DNA of 64,000 nt, taken from assembly GCA_947460595.1 (NCBI GenBank), contig CANHGS010000005.1, positions 62,001 through 126,000 on the forward strand, given 5' to 3'. Within the stretch, counting starts at the first letter, position 1, and every line of letters begins with the position of its first letter. Made by a program: the position numbers and the translations under genes. A model generated the notes under the pieces. That model made no database searches. It was not told where the DNA came from and saw only the letters and a program-made list of their open reading frames with translations. Positions 44,782 to 53,420 of the stretch are shown here, piece by piece. Source of the stretch: Bacteroidota bacterium. Lineage in GTDB: Bacteria; Bacteroidota; Bacteroidia; Chitinophagales; Chitinophagaceae.

Positions 44782-46389
44782 ATGAAAAAATTGCTTTTTC
44801 CAGTACTTCTTTTAGTTGCAGCCGTTTCAATAGCACAAAATAAAAAGCCGAATATTGTCTTTATCATGGCTGACGATATGGGCTTTTCCGATATTGGAAG
44901 CTATGGCGCTGAGATTCAAACACCAAATTTAGATAAGTTGGCGGGAGCCGGTGTGCGATTAAAGCAGTTTTATAATACTGGTAGGTGTTGCCCAACAAGG
45001 GCCTCGCTTTTAACGGGACAGTATTCACATAATGTGGGGATGGGTTATATGACAGGATTTGATCAAGAGACACCTGGTTATTTGGGTGATTTGAACAAAC
45101 AAAATATGACCATTGCAGAAGCTTTGAAAATGGCAGGGTATAGCAGTTATATGGCCGGCAAATGGCATGTTTCTTCCAATACCAAACCAAAGGGGCCTCA
45201 AGACAACTGGCCTTTGCAACGTGGGTTTGACAGATACTTTGGTACACTAATGGGTTCAGGAAGTTATTTTAAACCCAAAACCCTTATGTCTGGTAATGCA
45301 CCTGTAAAGCCAGAACAAGGGTTTTATTTAACGGATGCTATTTCTGATTCAGCAAGCAAATTTATCAAGGATCATATTGTTCAGAAAAATAATGCACCCT
45401 TCTTTTTGTATGTGGCTTATACTGCCCCTCATTGGCCTTTGCATGCCAAAGAACAAGACATAGAAAAATATAGTAAACTCTATCAGCAGGGTTGGGATTC
45501 TTTAAGGCTGAAGCGATACAAAAAACAAATACAGCTTGGTGTTTTGGATCCTTCCTATGCACTAAGTCCAAGGGAAGATTCTGTTCCTGCTTGGAAAGAT
45601 ATACCGGCATCGGAAAAAGCCATTTGGGTAAAACGAATGGCCATTTATGCAGCACAAGTGGATTGCATGGATCAGGGGATTGGAAAAATTATTAGCACCC
45701 TAAAAGAAAATAAAGTATTAGAAAATACCATGGTAGTATTTGTATCAGACAATGGTGGATGCGCAGAATATACCAGTACCATGGATAATAGCATTGAAAA
45801 ACTAGGAACAGATGAAAGTTATGAAAGCTATCGTGGTGCATGGGCTAATTTAAGTAATACACCATTTAGGTTATATAAGACTAGACTCCATGAAGGAGGC
45901 ATTCACGCGCCATGTATTATCAGCTGGCCTGGTCATACACCTAAACCGGGCGCTGTTTTAGAAAATGCGCCAGTACACATTATTGATATGATGCCAAGTT
46001 TTCTTGAGATGGCCGGGGTTGAATATCCCAATCAATTTAATCACAATAACCTCAATCCTATCAATGGAAGAAGCTTCCTGCCTATTTTGCAAAATAAGCA
46101 ACAAGCAGACAGAGTTTTATACTGGGAACACCAAGCCAATAGAGCCATTCGGATCCAAGACTGGAAACTAGTTTCTAAAAGTAGTGAAGAACCTCCCTAT
46201 ATAGGTAATTGGGAATTATATGATCTAAAAAAAGACAGAACGGAAAAGTTTGACTTAGCTTTAAAATACCCAGAAAAAGTAAAAGAATTGGAAGCTATTT
46301 GGAATAAATGGGCCAATGCCAATCATGTATTTCCACTGATAGGTTCTGACCTCCCCAAAAGAGGGCAACAATTCAAAAGAGTTTTTTAA
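44782..46389 (+). CDS. Sulfatase (arylsulfatase family), secreted
   Basis: The start at 44782 gives a signal peptide (LLFPVLLLVAAVSIAQ) and a protein of 535 aa; an earlier ATG at 44734 sits in a terminator hairpin. The sulfatase motif CCPTRASLLTG fits C-x-P-x-R-x4-TG, whose first Cys is turned into formylglycine by a separate maturase. Metal-site residues are in IVFIMADDMGFSD and VVFVSDNGG. It would remove sulfate esters from a glycan or small molecule in the periplasm. It has its own transcription start downstream of the SusCD terminator. No maturase gene is in the window. Confidence 0.9.
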   Translation: MKKLLFPVLLLVAAVSIAQNKKPNIVFIMADDMGFSDIGSYGAEIQTPNLDKLAGAGVRLKQFYNTGRCCPTRASLLTGQYSHNVGMGYMTGFDQETPGYLGDLNKQNMTIAEALKMAGYSSYMAGKWHVSSNTKPKGPQDNWPLQRGFDRYFGTLMGSGSYFKPKTLMSGNAPVKPEQGFYLTDAISDSASKFIKDHIVQKNNAPFFLYVAYTAPHWPLHAKEQDIEKYSKLYQQGWDSLRLKRYKKQIQLGVLDPSYALSPREDSVPAWKDIPASEKAIWVKRMAIYAAQVDCMDQGIGKIISTLKENKVLENTMVVFVSDNGGCAEYTSTMDNSIEKLGTDESYESYRGAWANLSNTPFRLYKTRLHEGGIHAPCIISWPGHTPKPGAVLENAPVHIIDMMPSFLEMAGVEYPNQFNHNNLNPINGRSFLPILQNKQQADRVLYWEHQANRAIRIQDWKLVSKSSEEPPYIGNWELYDLKKDRTEKFDLALKYPEKVKELEAIWNKWANANHVFPLIGSDLPKRGQQFKRVF

Positions 46390-46549
46390 ATAAATTAAAG
46401 ATTCCAATAATTTAAAAATATAATCTTGAAAAGGCATTTTCTTGCTAGGCGCGCAGGGGGGGAGTGAATGTATAGAGCTTGTCAAGTTTACTTTAATTCA
46501 AAGAAGAATTACTAAATTGTATCAATAACCATTCTTCATTTAAAAGTCA

Positions 46550-47887
46550 ATGCCAATGACCTCTCGAAAAAAATTCATTCAGCAGTCTTCTATGCTTTTG
46601 GGGGGCGCTGCAATAGCTTCAGCCTTTGACAACCAAGCCTTTGCTTATTTTAAAAACCGCATAATGCCATCTGACCAATTGAATATTGGCGCCATAGGTA
46701 TTAATGGAATGGGATGGAGTAATGTAAAAGCAGCTTTAAAAGTAGTAGGTGTGAATCTGGTGGCAGTCTGTGATATTGATGAAACGGTGATTCAAAAAAG
46801 GCTCAAAGAATTGTCGGATAAAGGAACCAATACCTCCACTATAAAAGTTTACAAGGACTACCGAAAATTATTGGAACAAAAAGATATTGATGCAGTAATT
46901 ATAGGTACACCTGATCACTGGCATGCTTTGCAAATGATCCATGCTTGTCAAGCAGGCAAAGACGTATATGTAGAAAAACCCGTGGGGAATTCTATCATTG
47001 AATGCCGCACCATGGTAGCTGCCCAACAAAAATTCAACCGTGTTGTGCAAGCTGGGCAATGGCAAAGAAGTCAACAACATTTTAAGGATGCAGTAGATTA
47101 TGTGCATAGTGGTCAATTGGGTAATATTCGTATGGCCAAGGTTTGGTGTTACCAAGGCTGGATGAGACCTCAACCTGTTGTTCCAAATTCAGCCCCACCT
47201 GCAGGGGTGGATTATCAACAATGGCTAGGCCCTGCAAAAACATTGCCTTTTAACGCCAGTAGATTTCATTTTCATTTTAGATGGTTCTGGGATTATGCGG
47301 GTGGTTTAATGACAGATTGGGGTGTTCATTTATTAGACTATGCATTAATTGGTATGAAGGCGGAGTTGCCAAGAACTATTGACGGCATGGGTGGAAAATT
47401 TGCTTATCCAGAATTAGCAGAAGAAACCCCTGATACGCTTACTACTTTGTACGAATTTAATGGGTTTAACTTAGTATGGGATTCAGCAATGGGTATTGAC
47501 AATGGTTCTTATAATAGAGACCATGGTATTGCTTTTATTGGAAATAATGGAACGCTTATTTTAAACCGAGGCGGATGGGAGGTAATAGAAGAAAAACAAG
47601 GAAAGAATAAAGTAAGTGTACCGTTCCAGAAATCTTCCGATAATGGGCTTGAAAAACACTGGGTCAATTTTGTTGATGTTGTAAAGTCAAGAAAAATGCA
47701 AGACCTGCATTGTTCTATACAAGATGGTGCTCATGTAGCAACAGTAGCTCAAATGGGAAATATATCCTTTAGGTCTGGTAAGAAACTAGCGTGGGATAAA
47801 ACTAAAATGGAATTCACGGATCAGGAAGTTAATAAAGCGTATTTAATGAAACCTTATTATAACGGGTATAGTTTACCCAAAATATGA
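46550..47887 (+). CDS. Gfo/Idh/MocA-family oxidoreductase with export signal
   Basis: The 445-aa protein has a Tat-like leader (SRKKFIQQSSMLLGGAAIAS), then a Rossmann NAD(P) fold (IGAIGINGMGWSNVKAAL, where the usual GxGxxG is altered), the EKPVGN motif near 141 and the C-terminal alpha/beta domain with DWGVHLLDYALIG. The family oxidises or reduces sugars and glycosides; secreted members with bound cofactor are common in Bacteroidota. It is 160 bp downstream of the sulfatase on the same strand and may work on the same glycan. Substrate is not predictable. Confidence 0.85.
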   Translation: MPMTSRKKFIQQSSMLLGGAAIASAFDNQAFAYFKNRIMPSDQLNIGAIGINGMGWSNVKAALKVVGVNLVAVCDIDETVIQKRLKELSDKGTNTSTIKVYKDYRKLLEQKDIDAVIIGTPDHWHALQMIHACQAGKDVYVEKPVGNSIIECRTMVAAQQKFNRVVQAGQWQRSQQHFKDAVDYVHSGQLGNIRMAKVWCYQGWMRPQPVVPNSAPPAGVDYQQWLGPAKTLPFNASRFHFHFRWFWDYAGGLMTDWGVHLLDYALIGMKAELPRTIDGMGGKFAYPELAEETPDTLTTLYEFNGFNLVWDSAMGIDNGSYNRDHGIAFIGNNGTLILNRGGWEVIEEKQGKNKVSVPFQKSSDNGLEKHWVNFVDVVKSRKMQDLHCSIQDGAHVATVAQMGNISFRSGKKLAWDKTKMEFTDQEVNKAYLMKPYYNGYSLPKI

Positions 47888-47934
47888 TACCAATAGGCTC
47901 AGACATGTTCCAAAATGGTATCAAGAAATTATAA

Positions 47935-48528
47935 TCATTTCCAGATTTTCAAATTGATCTTGAAGCGATGTTCTCTTAAAAGACTACGCCAATCTATAAA
48001 CAGGAAAGAGGCTACTAGAAATAGCCCAAATAGGAATCCTGTAATAGATTGCCAGGAAACTACACCTTCCCAAACTTCGTTAGCGTGTTCAGCTGCAAAT
48101 TTTCCCATGAATACGGCTATGGCATCGCTAGTGAATTTGCCTACAATGAATGCTGGAATAATGTAAATGGGTTTCATATTGGCCATTCCGCCTGCAATAA
48201 ATAATGGTGTGGTAGGTAATGGTAATAATGAGTAACTCAAAATAGCTAATTGACTTTTCCAACCCTTTTCTTTGAGTTTTTTCCCTAGGTATTGAACGTC
48301 TTCATTTTTGTCAGGTTTGAATATGTGATGGGCAATTTTAGGAATGTATAAAGTAAGAATATACCTACCCAACACTGAACCTGCCACACCAATGATGATT
48401 ACAGGCCAAACTTCTAACTTAAAACGAATTTGAAGAAATACCATTACCACAAATGCTGGCGGAAGCGGTAGGGGAACAATATCTACTGCAGCACTGGCAA
48501 GAAAAACATAGAGGTACTTCAACCACAT
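47935..48528 (-). CDS. VTT-domain (DedA/YqaA-like) membrane protein
   Basis: The 197-aa protein has four to five hydrophobic segments and the VTT pattern (VDIVPLPLPPAFVVMVFLQI, then VAGSVLGRYILTLYIPK, then PLPTTPLFIAGGMANM). DedA-like proteins are inner-membrane lipid or ion handling proteins, some of them scramblases or flippases for undecaprenyl phosphate. No fused domain is present. It is followed on the other side by a GH130-type gene on the same strand 55 bp upstream, without clear functional link. Confidence 0.78.
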   Translation of the reverse strand: MWLKYLYVFLASAAVDIVPLPLPPAFVVMVFLQIRFKLEVWPVIIIGVAGSVLGRYILTLYIPKIAHHIFKPDKNEDVQYLGKKLKEKGWKSQLAILSYSLLPLPTTPLFIAGGMANMKPIYIIPAFIVGKFTSDAIAVFMGKFAAEHANEVWEGVVSWQSITGFLFGLFLVASFLFIDWRSLLREHRFKINLKIWK

Positions 48529-48583
48529 AATCCTTTATTGATTTCAATTTACTGATAATATTTGAGCAAAACTTCAATTGCCT

Positions 48584-49624
48584 TTAAGCTTCTTTGAACT
48601 TCATTAATTCTTCAAGTAAGTCTGAAAGGTTCAATGAAGCAGCAGCAATGCGAGAATCGGCAGCGCCATAATAAATATACAATTGATTGCCAAACATAGA
48701 AGTTCCAGTAGGAAAGCATACGTTATTCACTTCTCCATTCTTTTCCCATTCCAACTCAGGTGTAAATAGTGGGTATGGGAGTCTGCAAATTTCTTTTTGA
48801 GGATTATTAAGATCAAGTAAAGCAGCACAGGCGGAATAAACATATCCATTAATAGTATCATGCACGCTATGATAAATGATTAGCCATCCTTCCTTGGTTT
48901 CAATGGGAGGACAACCACCGCCAATATAACTTACTTCATGCGGGTGTTTGGGTGTTAGTACAATACAATTGTCAAAATTCAACAAATAATTTTTCCAAAA
49001 AGCAGGTGTCAAATCTGTAATTTCTGAAACACCAGTTACTATTTGTATATCGGGTTTGATTCTATGTAAGAAGAATAATTTACCATCAATTCTTCTGGGA
49101 AAGAAGATCAGATTTTTATCCCAAACTAGCCTATCTTGAAACTCATCCAATTCAAGAACTCTATTGTGTTCATTGTACCTTGGATATTTCTGGTTGAGAC
49201 TAATATTACAGCCTGCCAATTCCTGAAATTCGGCATAAGTAATTTGAGGAACCACTATTCCTTTCTTTTCCCAATGAATCAAATCCTTTGATATGGCTAT
49301 TGCACCAAGCGCATTAATGCCATCATAAGCGGTGTAGCTTAAGTAATAAGTGTCATCAATTTTTACAATTCTTGGATCTTCCACACCATGCAATTCATAA
49401 TCAAATTCAGGAACCACCACAGGATGATCCCATCTTTCCAGCAAGGTTAAGTGGCCGGTGAACGTGCAATATCCAATGGTGGAGTAATTTCCAGCAGCAA
49501 CGGCACGGTAAAACATATGCACGGTATCTGCAATTTTAATAACACCGGGATTTAAAACTCCTTCTTCTTCAAATATCAATTGGCTTTTAGACAGCACAAT
49601 GCCTTCTTTTTTTATTTCAATCAT
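48584..49624 (-). CDS. GH130-type glycosidase or mannoside phosphorylase
   Basis: The 346-aa protein is a five-bladed beta-propeller of the GH130 / GH43-like group: NPGVIKIADTVHMFYRAV near 25, then VEDPRIVKIDDTYYLSYTAYDG near 78, then YIGGGCPPIETKEGWLIIYH and YYGAADSRIAAASL. The DPR motif holds the catalytic Asp seen in GH130. It lacks a signal peptide, so it should be cytoplasmic, as are mannosyl-phosphorylases. Known members phosphorolyse or hydrolyse beta-mannosides; the linkage cannot be read. Confidence 0.82.
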   Translation of the reverse strand: MIEIKKEGIVLSKSQLIFEEEGVLNPGVIKIADTVHMFYRAVAAGNYSTIGYCTFTGHLTLLERWDHPVVVPEFDYELHGVEDPRIVKIDDTYYLSYTAYDGINALGAIAISKDLIHWEKKGIVVPQITYAEFQELAGCNISLNQKYPRYNEHNRVLELDEFQDRLVWDKNLIFFPRRIDGKLFFLHRIKPDIQIVTGVSEITDLTPAFWKNYLLNFDNCIVLTPKHPHEVSYIGGGCPPIETKEGWLIIYHSVHDTINGYVYSACAALLDLNNPQKEICRLPYPLFTPELEWEKNGEVNNVCFPTGTSMFGNQLYIYYGAADSRIAAASLNLSDLLEELMKFKEA

Positions 49625-49780
49625 GACAAATGCAGATTAGTGAAAGCATTTATTTCTTTTCTCATATAGGACCTGATTTATGGTAAAGCAAAGTTCAATG
49701 GAATAAAGACCTGCCCATTATCCAATTGGGTACTGATTTTGCATGATTTACTGATTCCAGACTAATTTGTAACTTAGGAC

Positions 49781-50743
49781 ATGAAAAAAAATCTTGCAGT
49801 CCTTTTTCTATGCATCGGTTGTATTGGCTTGTCATCTTTTGACTTGACTATTGATGCATTGCCAGTGGCTAGTTTTTCAAAAGATAGTTTGTGCCTTAAA
49901 ATTCTTGGAATTGCTCAAGATGGCGGTTACCCACAAATAGGTTGCACCAAAGCCTGTTGCATGGCTATTAAACAAGGAAAAGAAACAAGAAAAAACGTAG
50001 TTTCTTTGGGGTTGGTGAATAATAACAAGTACTGGCTTTTTGAAGCTACGCCTGATATTAGTGTTCAGTTAGACCTCATGCAAAAAGAATTAAAAACAAA
50101 AAAAATCCAATTACCTCAAGGGATTTTTATTTCACACGCACATATGGGTCATTATACCGGCTTACAATTTCTAGGCCGCGAAGCCTTGGGCGCACAAGAG
50201 ATTCCAGTATATGCTATGCCTAAAATGGAAAGCTTTCTCAAAAACAATGGTCCTTGGAGCCAATTGGTTCAATTGAATAATATTTCATTAATACCTATTC
50301 AACACAAACAGTCCATTGTTTTGGATAATCAACTTTCCGTAACACCAATTTTGGTGCCACATAGGGATGAATTTTCAGAAACCATTGGTTTTGTAATTCA
50401 GTCGCGCAGTAAAAAAGTGTTATTTATCCCAGATATTGATAAGTGGGAGAAATGGGAAGAACAGATTGTAGAAATGATTAAGTCAGTTGACCTAGCATTG
50501 ATAGATGGCACGTTCTTTCAAAATGGGGAACTCCCCAATAGAGATATGACAGAAGTGCCGCATCCATTTGTGGAAGAGAGTTTGAAAAAATTTGCAATCC
50601 TTAATCCAAAAGACAAATCAAAAATTTGCTTTATTCATTTTAATCATACCAATCCATTGATTCAAAAAAAGTCTACACAAAAAGATCAGTTAATCAAATT
50701 GGGATATCAAGTTGCAGAAGAAGGTATGCGCTTTACTCTATAG
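49781..50743 (+). CDS. PqqB-like MBL-fold metallohydrolase, exported
   Basis: The 320-aa protein has a signal peptide (LFLCIGCIGLSSF). Its body is a metallo-beta-lactamase fold of the PqqB type: LGIAQDGGYPQIGCTKACC near 45, ISHAHMGHYTGL near 124, PHRDEFSETIGF and FIPDIDKW, ending CFIHFNHTNP. PqqB hydroxylates a precursor of pyrroloquinoline quinone, but no other pqq gene is here and the export signal is unlike true PqqB, so another hydrolase function is likely. Its last 11 bp overlap the convergent receptor gene. Confidence 0.77.
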   Translation: MKKNLAVLFLCIGCIGLSSFDLTIDALPVASFSKDSLCLKILGIAQDGGYPQIGCTKACCMAIKQGKETRKNVVSLGLVNNNKYWLFEATPDISVQLDLMQKELKTKKIQLPQGIFISHAHMGHYTGLQFLGREALGAQEIPVYAMPKMESFLKNNGPWSQLVQLNNISLIPIQHKQSIVLDNQLSVTPILVPHRDEFSETIGFVIQSRSKKVLFIPDIDKWEKWEEQIVEMIKSVDLALIDGTFFQNGELPNRDMTEVPHPFVEESLKKFAILNPKDKSKICFIHFNHTNPLIQKKSTQKDQLIKLGYQVAEEGMRFTL

Positions 50744-53153
50744 AGAATTTATTCTCCATTAACTTCTCTTTGAAACTAGTACCAAAAGTAAGGGCATAAG
50801 TGATCATCACAGCTCGAGTATCTGATTTTGAAATTCGGTACCCACTAAAATTGGTCCCATAGGTGTTACTGCCGTTTTGCAAAGTGTTAAAGATATCTGT
50901 AACCACTAGCCCGATTCTACTATTTCCCTTTCCTAATTTTTGCTGAAAACCCATGTCTACATTGTAATTGGCTAGACGTTCTCCCTGTGGTGCTGCAACA
51001 GGAGAATTATAGATGCCTGTAATCTGGAGTTTTCCACCTGTCCAAAGTTGAAAATTATTGATGAATTTTCCATTCCAACTAAATACATCTGTTACCAAAT
51101 CAGCATTCACGTTTTCACCACTATACTGTTGTTTAAACAAAGTGATACTTAGGTTGAAGTCATATACGGAAAAGGGTTTTGCAGTGAAAATATTTTCAAG
51201 CCCATAGGTGGTTGCATTCCCAAAATTCACTGGGGTTCTAATGGCCACACCATTTGGTTGAACTATGGTTTGCTCTCTAATGGCGTTGTTAGCATTTCTA
51301 TAAAATAGGGCACTGTAGAAACTATAATTTTTCCATTCCTTACTAAACCCTAGTTCAAATGCATTAACTAATTCTGGTTTCAAATACGGGTTTCCCCCGT
51401 GTTGATTCAAACTGTCTGTAATATCTATGAATGGATTTAATTGTCCAAAGCCAGGGCGATTAATTCTTCTATTATAACCAATTTTCCAAAACTGTTCTGG
51501 GCTATTGTAAAATACCAAACTGGCAGATGGAAAAAGTTTGAAATACTTATTGTCAAATGCCATATTTTGGGTAATGGTTTTTCCATTATTATTAATGGCT
51601 TCTGCTCTCAAGCCAATATCGTATTTAAAACGTGGGTTTGCTTTCTCACCAACTGCTGAACTGATCTGCACATAGGCTGCATGAACCTGTTCACGGAATT
51701 GGAAAACATTACTGGCTTTTGTATTGGGAACGTAAATGCCATATGTCATGTCATAAGATTGAAAATCTGCATCTAGAGAGCGAATAACAGCTTTGTATCC
51801 TGTTTCAATTTTTGAATGATCAGACAATGGATAGGAATAATCAGTTTTCAGGTTCACCACAAGTGCATCTTCATAGTTATGTGTTTTCTGATAAAAGATG
51901 CTGCCAATCTGAGAACCATTCTCAGTGAGGTTAATAGAATTAATATTGGTATTCTCTCTATCCTTATTAAAAGAACTACTGACACTGGCAGTTAGCAATG
52001 CCCCTGTTCCAATAGATTTGTGGCTAAAGTTGGCAGCATACTCGGCAATTTTTGACCTAGCAATCTCAATAGACTGTCTTTGTGATTTTGTATTGAATTT
52101 ATTGGCAGATGTAGTGGTAGTACTGGTAAGTGTTTCATTGTTGTCCTGCCCCTCGCCGCTAAAAATGGCTTCAAAACCTAGGCTGGTATTTTTGCTAGGG
52201 GAATAGTCGGCACTTAACCTTAGATTTTGTAAAGACTCAAGACGATCATCAAATCTAAATTGTCTTATTTGATATTGATTTGGAGAATTAAAATTGGTTC
52301 TGAGACCATCAATAGTACGGTCCCTTCCTGCAAAGCGATTGTCATAAGCTACACCCAAATTCCATTTCTCTGTTTTATGATTGAGCAAGAAAGAACTATT
52401 CACCCTTCCCTTTGCACCAAATCCAGCGCCAACAGCCAATGCCCCATTGGTACCTGATTGTTTGCCTTTTTTCAATTTGATATTGATAATGCCCCCTTCA
52501 GCGTCGGCGTCATAATTAGCCCCTGGACTATTGATAATTTCAATGCTTTCAATAGAAGATGCGGCAATTTGGTCCGTGTTTGTAATGCTAGAATTCCTGC
52601 CATTGATCAGGATCATAGGTGTCTTACCTCGCATGGTTATGGCCCCTTCCGCATCAACCAAAACTGTAGGGGTATTTCTGAGTAAATCAGTAGCTGTACC
52701 TCCTAATTGGGTAATACTAGCGGCTGCGTTTACCACAAAGCCTTGTGTGGTTCTTTGAATTAATTTCTTCTCAGAACTAACGGTAACAGATTTGAGTGTT
52801 TCACCGGAACTTAGAAGATTTAAAACCCCCAAATTTTGAATTGCTTTTTCTTGGCTAATAGTCAGGTCTATATTTTTTGGCTGAAAGCCGATGGATCTAA
52901 TGGTTAGTCGGTATTTGCCAAGACTAAGACTATTGAATTCAAAAACGCCTATGCTGTCAGAAATGTTATTGGCAATTGGTTTCAAGCTGTCTTTTGATGA
53001 ATACAATAAAAGGCTAGCAAATGCAATGGGCTTTTCTTGAGACAATAATTTGCCTACAATTTTTCCATTTTGCTGGCCAAAGACGTATGCGCAACAAAAA
53101 AACACCATGCAAAAGCAATAAAAACTCTTGATTCTGTTCCTACTCATTATCAA
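50733..53153 (-). CDS. TonB-dependent receptor-like outer-membrane protein (CarboxypepD_reg-like)
   Basis: The 806-aa protein has a signal peptide (FFCCAYVFGQ), a carboxypeptidase-regulatory-like domain (about 28-110, IVGKLLSQEKPIAFASLLLY), a plug domain (about 125-230, with LLRNTPTVLVDAEGAITMRG and GANYDADAEGGIINIKL) and an outer-membrane beta-barrel of the OMP_b-brl_3 type. It would take up a substrate by TonB energy or serve as a signalling barrel. It lies back to back with a second receptor (53421-55679); the 267 bp between holds only AT-rich DNA in which I see no clear operator. Confidence 0.85.
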   Translation of the reverse strand: MIMSRNRIKSFYCFCMVFFCCAYVFGQQNGKIVGKLLSQEKPIAFASLLLYSSKDSLKPIANNISDSIGVFEFNSLSLGKYRLTIRSIGFQPKNIDLTISQEKAIQNLGVLNLLSSGETLKSVTVSSEKKLIQRTTQGFVVNAAASITQLGGTATDLLRNTPTVLVDAEGAITMRGKTPMILINGRNSSITNTDQIAASSIESIEIINSPGANYDADAEGGIINIKLKKGKQSGTNGALAVGAGFGAKGRVNSSFLLNHKTEKWNLGVAYDNRFAGRDRTIDGLRTNFNSPNQYQIRQFRFDDRLESLQNLRLSADYSPSKNTSLGFEAIFSGEGQDNNETLTSTTTTSANKFNTKSQRQSIEIARSKIAEYAANFSHKSIGTGALLTASVSSSFNKDRENTNINSINLTENGSQIGSIFYQKTHNYEDALVVNLKTDYSYPLSDHSKIETGYKAVIRSLDADFQSYDMTYGIYVPNTKASNVFQFREQVHAAYVQISSAVGEKANPRFKYDIGLRAEAINNNGKTITQNMAFDNKYFKLFPSASLVFYNSPEQFWKIGYNRRINRPGFGQLNPFIDITDSLNQHGGNPYLKPELVNAFELGFSKEWKNYSFYSALFYRNANNAIREQTIVQPNGVAIRTPVNFGNATTYGLENIFTAKPFSVYDFNLSITLFKQQYSGENVNADLVTDVFSWNGKFINNFQLWTGGKLQITGIYNSPVAAPQGERLANYNVDMGFQQKLGKGNSRIGLVVTDIFNTLQNGSNTYGTNFSGYRISKSDTRAVMITYALTFGTSFKEKLMENKFSIE

Positions 53154-53420
53154 ATTTTGAATAAAGGTAGGTTAGCATTAATAGGATGAGATTAAAATGC
53201 ACTGAAGATAGGTAAGAGCTAATTTAGAATAGGTCAATACAAATTGAAAATCCATTTTAGTCAAGTAATGCGCATCAAAGATTGATAAGTATTATAGTAA
53301 CTATTTGTAGGAGAATTCGACTATTTTTTTCCATATTTTACAACCGTTCTAAATTGCGCCTGACCGATTTGGTTTCAATTGTTAGTCATACAACAACTAA
53401 ATTAGTTTTTTAATTACCAC

